NCBI GenBank assembly: GCA_017450605.1
Contig: JAFSTG010000102.1
Coordinates: 1-57,611 of the forward strand
From: Paludibacteraceae bacterium
GTDB lineage: Bacteria > Bacteroidota > Bacteroidia > Bacteroidales > Paludibacteraceae
Reading direction: 5' to 3'
Length of the DNA: 57,611 bases
Under the pieces are notes generated by a model. The model had not been told where the DNA came from. It ran no database searches and worked only from the letters and a program-made list of their open reading frames with translations. Shown here in pieces: positions 53,501 to 57,611 of the stretch. The position numbers and the translations under genes are program-made. How positions within the stretch are numbered: the first letter of the stretch is position 1; each line of letters opens with the position of its first letter.

Positions 53501-55465
53501 CGCGACTTCGAACTTAGCAATTACTACCTATGGTATCTTGGTGCTCTGTGCTACAACGATGCCAACCTCTATCAGACCAACTTCACCGTAGAGCCTGCCG
53601 GTGCCGGTTCGATATTAGCAACCAACCAATACGGGCACAATCGCAACGACCAGAGGTTTATAGCATTAGGCTCGACAGATCGTGAAACTGCTTATTTAAC
53701 ACCTGTAGAACTAAACGGCTGGTATCAGTTCAAAGAGTGGCAATACAACCCAATGTATTCTATGATACCTTACGAGTTGCCTGAAGCTCCGGGCACCTAT
53801 TCCCTTACGCTTGATATAATGGAGAATCCGGGAATGGGTGAATATGACCCCGAAACCGGTATGTGGATGCCTGGCGAAACCATATACGAAACACAGTTCG
53901 ACCCCGACATGAAAGCCGTATTCGAGATAAAAGACATCTCGGTAGTTGTAGAGAACTGCATGGCTGAAAACGGAAGTGTAAGCACCGACCTGACAGGCGA
54001 GCAGAAACTTGGTACAGAAGTAACCTACACAGCCTCTCCTGCTGAAGGTTTCTTATTCGACAAATGGTCGGACGGCTCGACCGATGCTGTTCACAAAATA
54101 ACGATAGCTCCTGAATTGCTTGTTGAAAACGAGATGACAGGAATGGATGAAAACGGCGATCCTGTTTACATTGAACACAACGTTTTCGATGGCTCAATGC
54201 TTCGCACCTACAACCCATCGTCTGTATATTATGTACGTCTGTGCCCGACCTTCAAAGTTGACCCGAACTACAAGAAGAAATACACCATCACCGTTGAAAG
54301 CAACGATGAGGCAAAGGGTACAGTAAGCGGTGGCGGCGTTTATGAGGAAGGAACGGAAGCTACTCTCACAGCTACTGCGAAACCCGGCTTTGACTTTGTA
54401 AGTTGGAACGACGAGGTAACAGAGAATCCGCGCAAAGTTACCGTAACAGGCGATGCCACCTATATAGCTGAGTTTATCATTCATGTGAACTACTTCGACA
54501 TAACCGTTAATGCAGATCCTGAGGAAGGCGGTATTGTTATCGGCGGTGGCAACTATGCCGAGAATACCGAAATCACTCTTGAGGCTATAGCCAACAGCGG
54601 CTACGAGTTCGTACAATGGTCGGATGGCGTGAAGACGGCCACCCGCGACGTAAAAGTGACAAAGAACGACACTTATACCGCTCAGTTCAAAGCACTTGAA
54701 AACTTCTTCACCATCACCACCATTGCCAAACCGGCAGAAGGAGGTGTAGTAGTAGGAGGCGGACAATATGCCGAAAACAAAGTTATTCAATTGGCTGCAG
54801 TACCTAACGAAGGTTACGAGTTTGCCCAATGGGAAGACGGAGTTAAGACAGCTGTTCGCGAGATAACAGTAACAAAAGACGAGACCTATACAGCAGTGTT
54901 CATGACCAAGAGCGCACAGCAATACTTCACTATAACCACTATGGTATCTCCTGAAGGTAGCGGTGTGGTAGTAGGCGAAGGCAAGTATGCAGTTAACACA
55001 ATCATCAAACTGAAAGCTGTGGCTAACGACGGCTACGAATTCTTGCAGTGGGACGACGGCAACAAAGACAACCCACGCGAGATAACAGTTAAGGAAGATG
55101 CTGTTTATAAGGCTATCTTTAAGAAGATAGAGACTTACTATACCATCAATGTTTTCTCTGCCGATCCAGAAGCAGGTACGGTTATAGGTACAGGCTCGTA
55201 TGTTGAAGGTTCTGAAATTCAGATTGCCGCTATGCCTAACACAGGCTATCGCTTCAAGATGTGGAACGACCAGAACACCGACAACCCACGTACTATAGTA
55301 GTAGAGGGTGATGCGAACTACATAGCATCGTTTGAAAAAACTACTGACGGTATCGACAACTTTGATGCAGAAGAGAACAATATCCGCAAAGTGATGATTG
55401 ACGGTATCATCTACATTCAGAAGGGCAAAAAACTATATAACATGCTCGGAGCCGAGGTAAAGTAA
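50552..55465 (+). CDS. Large BspA-like LRR surface protein with InlB-type B-repeats
   Basis: 1637 residues. Signal peptide 1-24. Residues about 90-880 hold many LRR_5 (BspA/TpLRR) repeats of the form IGNNAFSGC...L, with variants. From about 960 to 1590 come at least six beta-repeat domains of the Flg_new/InlB B-repeat type (ITTMVSPEGSGVVVGEGKYA, YEFLQWDDGNKDNPREITV). The end (IYIQKGKKLYNMLGAEVK) resembles Bacteroidales C-terminal sorting sequences. Such proteins bind host matrix or other cells, or are digestive adhesins. It is probably controlled by the two regulators upstream and is followed by a second LRR gene. Confidence 0.88.
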   Translation: MKRILSILAMAALMLLGMGGLTFAQDTTSSDLDKVGATGSTNARRGATVSSTPFGVCNVTVTKMPSGNTPGYVTITGASSLTFCEESWYVSAYFKDKSGRQFIVTKIGNNAFSGTACQTSFKYIWLNYFNSSLFTSSTPKNTLDYEFEIGANAFSGCSKLVSFGATVNGSSQYIDCKNIGSNAFKDCSSMTQLYVKATKGGVINASAFENCSSLSSTLHLSGSIDKTAFTGCTSVTNINWYGGYSSTLNYSSDSPMYPMRKNVKTVYLCGAVPAHFFEDFTALTTVSSSASFFDNMKNTNNYQMGIGEKGFGYCSNLQSVQVAGAIHKNAFQNCSKLTSVTYRGAFLSNSQVPTDYDGSFFYSVKDYVTTFSIEETSTSNKPNSYIPSYLCAGMKNLKKITIPDYVFSIGEGAFRGCTSLTTVSINSTTSELSVIGQLAFLDCTSLSSITLPPSIEYIYPEAFEWCESLKTCPLNSTHVNLKMIGRSAFYQAGLTSLYIPANVKTLGSMLIGGSKCNVTSITFMPKNLYSSNIGGSWANLFFGTQDMYKKERGNVTHFYLNSELTSIPDSLCWNFTGLNYLYNHSGSKTLSAVKTIGKASFAKCTMLFHNVTSLFPNLESIGESAFEECGDNFLLISLPKVKTIGNKAFKNSGAMKMSALGLQDLTSIGDEAFAGCSKLLDIVIPEKVTKVGSDAFKGCSAVVTADWNAAECKTSNPFGSVKSQLKKLNIGEQVTYIPESLADGSKVQKLTFPANVLTIGNAAFQNCTSLDSVTICSNLKDTKIVGFDNAIFKGCSKLKKAIFTGATSIPEMLFSNISSLTTVELGEVVTIGNYAFDNTCLTSLALNNVDNIGVSAFAEITALKTIDIAQKVPTLFTDGIYPSRNSFYGSTNINKITASCSIVDAVKADAAWIAVCANIQGSDTKYTQEYLDKKIGDDSWYSYNGKIEIVKALDCEGNVTLKCNPDEGYKFAYWRDNGSTENPRDFELSNYYLWYLGALCYNDANLYQTNFTVEPAGAGSILATNQYGHNRNDQRFIALGSTDRETAYLTPVELNGWYQFKEWQYNPMYSMIPYELPEAPGTYSLTLDIMENPGMGEYDPETGMWMPGETIYETQFDPDMKAVFEIKDISVVVENCMAENGSVSTDLTGEQKLGTEVTYTASPAEGFLFDKWSDGSTDAVHKITIAPELLVENEMTGMDENGDPVYIEHNVFDGSMLRTYNPSSVYYVRLCPTFKVDPNYKKKYTITVESNDEAKGTVSGGGVYEEGTEATLTATAKPGFDFVSWNDEVTENPRKVTVTGDATYIAEFIIHVNYFDITVNADPEEGGIVIGGGNYAENTEITLEAIANSGYEFVQWSDGVKTATRDVKVTKNDTYTAQFKALENFFTITTIAKPAEGGVVVGGGQYAENKVIQLAAVPNEGYEFAQWEDGVKTAVREITVTKDETYTAVFMTKSAQQYFTITTMVSPEGSGVVVGEGKYAVNTIIKLKAVANDGYEFLQWDDGNKDNPREITVKEDAVYKAIFKKIETYYTINVFSADPEAGTVIGTGSYVEGSEIQIAAMPNTGYRFKMWNDQNTDNPRTIVVEGDANYIASFEKTTDGIDNFDAEENNIRKVMIDGIIYIQKGKKLYNMLGAEVK

Positions 55466-55600
55466 GAGGAAAATCCGGAAAAACCGGAATATCCGGAATA
55501 TCCGGGAAAACCGGGGAAACCGGAATAGCCGGAAAATCCGGAAAAACCGGAAAAACCGGAATATCCGGAATATCCGGAAAGACCGGAATAGCCGGAAAAT
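55466..55600 (+). repeat. 9-bp CCGGAAANN tandem array 3
   Basis: About 15 units, mainly AAACCGGAA and ATATCCGGA types, starting right after the stop codon of the 1637-residue gene. Same orientation as arrays 1 and 2. Confidence 0.95.
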
Positions 55601-55604
55601 ATTC

Positions 55605-55634
55605 GGTATCACGGCATTGGGTTGCCGTGATACC
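55605..55634 (+). terminator. Hairpin behind array 3
   Basis: A perfect 12-bp stem GGTATCACGGCA/TGCCGTGATACC with a 6-nt loop. There is no T-run on the + strand, so it is a weak terminator or an mRNA end structure. Confidence 0.5.
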
Positions 55635-55701
55635 TCCAAAAACAAAGCAACATCCAAAGACAAAGCAAATAAGATATTAATATTCACCAAAATTAACTAA
55701 C

Positions 55702-57611
55702 ATGAAAAAACTATTTACTTTTCTGACATTGGTGCTGCTGATGGCTGCACCAAGGGCGGTAAACGCAACGGAAGTTACGACTTATGCGTATGATAATTCC
55801 AGCGTTTACTACATGAAATGTGTTTATGACACAGATGATGGCACGGCGAAGATCTATCTGTACGATATCGATTCTTATGCCTACAAAAAAGACATGTTCT
55901 TCCCCAACAAGGTTTATGTCAAATTTGAAGACTATGACGGCAAGGGTGGCGTATTGGATGTATTGGATGGAGGAACAGAGTACGAACTTGACGAAAATTG
56001 CTCCCTTGATATGATTGCCTACGGCGATGTGGTAGAGACGCTCACTATCAGGTGTAATGGTGCTATCCCTGATTATTTCGCTTACTACATGGAGATGGAC
56101 AGTCATACGAATCCTACGAGTCTCCGTTCTATCACCATCGGTGAGAATATCACCAAGATAGGTAACAATGCCTTCCCGTATCACGAGAACCTTGAGAGCA
56201 TCACTTTCTCAAATAGCAGTGAAAGTAAACTGACTGAAATTGGAAACAATGCATTCACGGCTGCTCGCGAGGAAGAAATGATGATGCCGGGCAGTTACAC
56301 GTATTACGGCAACCTCAAGTGGCTCGATCTGCCTGAATCGGTGACCACTATCGGTGCGGAAGCCTTTGCCGGACACTCGGCGCTTACATCGCTTATCATT
56401 CCTAACACAGTCTATATGATTGGCAATAATGCTTTTGCTAATTGCGGTATCACAGACTTAACGATCGGCAATGGAGCAGGCAGTATGAGTTCGCTTACGC
56501 AGTCTCCGTTCATCGGCTGCCCCCTCAAGACTGTAACGGTTTCCGCTGATTATAGTTCTGAAGGTTATGTAGCATCCATAGCACCTTATATGTTTGCCAA
56601 TGTAAGTTCGCATTTCACGCTTCAATTTAATCCTTTATACATGACTGCATACGAATTTGTAGGTTTCTATGAGAAGTGTCTTGCAAGTTCGGGTGTTGAA
56701 AGTATCCTGATGCCCGAGGGTTACTCCTTGAGTCCGATGTATCCGTACGCTATTTTCTTCGACAAGAGTGCGTGCGAGTTTACCTACAACCTGTCAGGTA
56801 TATACATTCAAACATGGGAAGAGATAGGAAACCGTGTCGTTGTTGAAGACAAGGGTTTCTATTATTCCGGTTTAAAAGACTTTAAAATGAGAGTCTGTGA
56901 TGGCGGTATGTTATGTGAAAGCACTACTCCTTCTACGTCGTTGGCTAAAATCGGCGAAAGCGCTTTCGAAGGTTCCAAACTGACGGGCGACCTCGTACTT
57001 GCAAAATATATCAATCCTGCCACCAAAGCGGAGGACTTCCTTGAGCTTGGCGAGAACGCCTTTGCCAACACGCCGAACCTCACCTCCGTTACGTTTGAAG
57101 GAAAGACCAACGAGGGCATGTATGAGTGGCTGCCACAAGGTATTTTCTACCGCTCCGGCATCAAATCGGTTACTCTGCCCGCTAATATAACAGCGATTGG
57201 AGTGAACGCATTTGCCGAGTCGAAACTTGAAACCTTCACTGCCGATACCAATATTGAGGATATTTACCAAGGGGCATTCAAAAACTGCAAGGAACTGACA
57301 AGCGTTGACCTCTCGAAGTCGAAAGTTGCCACCCTCTATCAGGAGCTCTTCCGCAACGACAGCAAACTCGCCGAACTGAAACTGCCTGAGGAGATGCAAT
57401 ATTTCCAACAGTATGCATTTGAAGGTACGGCACTCAAATCATTGAACGTCAACGCTTCGCACCTCGATCCATACGCTATCTATGATATGCCGGAATTGGA
57501 AGAAGTGCGGTTTACACACCCTCTATTGATGTTTGTAAATGAGAATAGTCTTGTCTCGCTGCCCAAACTCAAGACGGTGGATTTCGGCAACTATGTCAAA
57601 TATCTCCAAAA
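55702..57611 (+). CDS. BspA-like LRR surface protein (C-terminus cut by window edge)
   Basis: The frame opens with ATG at 55702 and runs for 636 codons to the edge. Signal peptide 1-22 (LFTFLTLVLLMAAPRAVNA). LRR_5 repeats begin near residue 110: LRSITIGENITKIGNNAF, LTEIGNNAFTAA, VTTIGAEAFAGHSALTSLII. The first 100 residues form a beta domain (AKIYLYDIDSYAYKKDM) not seen in the neighbour. Spacing of 236 nt, with a repeat array and a hairpin between, suggests a separate transcript or reduced read-through. It is probably a paralogue of the upstream gene. Confidence 0.85.
   Translation, partial: MKKLFTFLTLVLLMAAPRAVNATEVTTYAYDNSSVYYMKCVYDTDDGTAKIYLYDIDSYAYKKDMFFPNKVYVKFEDYDGKGGVLDVLDGGTEYELDENCSLDMIAYGDVVETLTIRCNGAIPDYFAYYMEMDSHTNPTSLRSITIGENITKIGNNAFPYHENLESITFSNSSESKLTEIGNNAFTAAREEEMMMPGSYTYYGNLKWLDLPESVTTIGAEAFAGHSALTSLIIPNTVYMIGNNAFANCGITDLTIGNGAGSMSSLTQSPFIGCPLKTVTVSADYSSEGYVASIAPYMFANVSSHFTLQFNPLYMTAYEFVGFYEKCLASSGVESILMPEGYSLSPMYPYAIFFDKSACEFTYNLSGIYIQTWEEIGNRVVVEDKGFYYSGLKDFKMRVCDGGMLCESTTPSTSLAKIGESAFEGSKLTGDLVLAKYINPATKAEDFLELGENAFANTPNLTSVTFEGKTNEGMYEWLPQGIFYRSGIKSVTLPANITAIGVNAFAESKLETFTADTNIEDIYQGAFKNCKELTSVDLSKSKVATLYQELFRNDSKLAELKLPEEMQYFQQYAFEGTALKSLNVNASHLDPYAIYDMPELEEVRFTHPLLMFVNENSLVSLPKLKTVDFGNYVKYLQ

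Overview
The window comes from a member of the Bacteroidota, most likely order Bacteroidales. The evidence is a SusC/SusD pair, Bacteroidota-type promoters (TTTG/TTG, about 19-20 nt, TAnnTTTG) in front of many genes, AT-rich leaders without Shine-Dalgarno sequences, DUF2851 and YfhO family genes, a hybrid sensor kinase with an AraC output domain, BspA-like leucine-rich-repeat proteins, and short GVYIVNGKKVVK-type C-termini that suggest a type IX secretion system. I cannot name the genus.

Region 1 (1 to about 17813) is an AT-rich integrated element, cut by the left edge of the window. I read it as a temperate, non-tailed, probably membrane-containing virus. It has no terminase, portal or tail tape-measure gene. 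It does have an A32/FtsK-HerA-type packaging ATPase (8485-9063), a Toprim plus SF3-helicase replication protein (13365-16229), a GC-rich candidate major capsid protein (6991-7650), and about a dozen small proteins with one terminal membrane segment. Two of those are paralogues with an annexin-like motif. A lysis cassette (holin-like protein, unimolecular-spanin-like lipoprotein, papain-fold hydrolase) and a fibre/spike-like protein complete the late operon. Almost everything is transcribed leftward from three promoter regions (near 16553, 11629 and 8042), with terminators at 12112-12147 and 8171-8203. A divergent rightward operon (16628-17661) encodes a small repressor-like protein and a PLD-family protein with zinc ribbons, probably the lysogeny or immunity module. 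The right end abuts a 3' tRNA fragment with its terminator (17785-17847), read as an attachment-site scar. No integrase lies in the window.

Region 2 (17.8-20.0 kb) is an intergenic junction. It holds 76-bp tandem repeats and a complete 1318-bp IS4-type insertion sequence with a 9-bp target duplication, which sits inside a smaller pair of inverted repeats.

Region 3 (20007-36692, leftward) is a seven-gene operon with a clear promoter and terminator: GHL10-type glycosidase, PD40 propeller protein, multidomain N-acetylmuramoyl-L-alanine amidase, Ig-like (BIG2)/propeller surface protein, SusC, SusD and a surface lipoprotein. The amidase plus GHL10 pairing suggests uptake of peptidoglycan glycans rather than of a plant or mucin polysaccharide. 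This is inference.

Region 4 (36.8-46.3 kb) is a housekeeping stretch: tRNA-Phe, a heptosyltransferase-like GT9 enzyme, ParA, a MerR-type regulator, YfhO, a PrsW-like protease, DUF2851 and an Ig-like lipoprotein.

Region 5 (46.3-57.6 kb) pairs a hybrid two-component regulator and a membrane-anchored AraC regulator, divergent across a promoter region with perfect 18-bp direct repeats, with two large BspA-like LRR surface proteins, the second cut by the right edge. Three arrays of a 9-bp CCGGAAANN repeat start directly after stop codons of + strand genes (39033, 46145, 55466). They look like a genome-specific dispersed repeat family.
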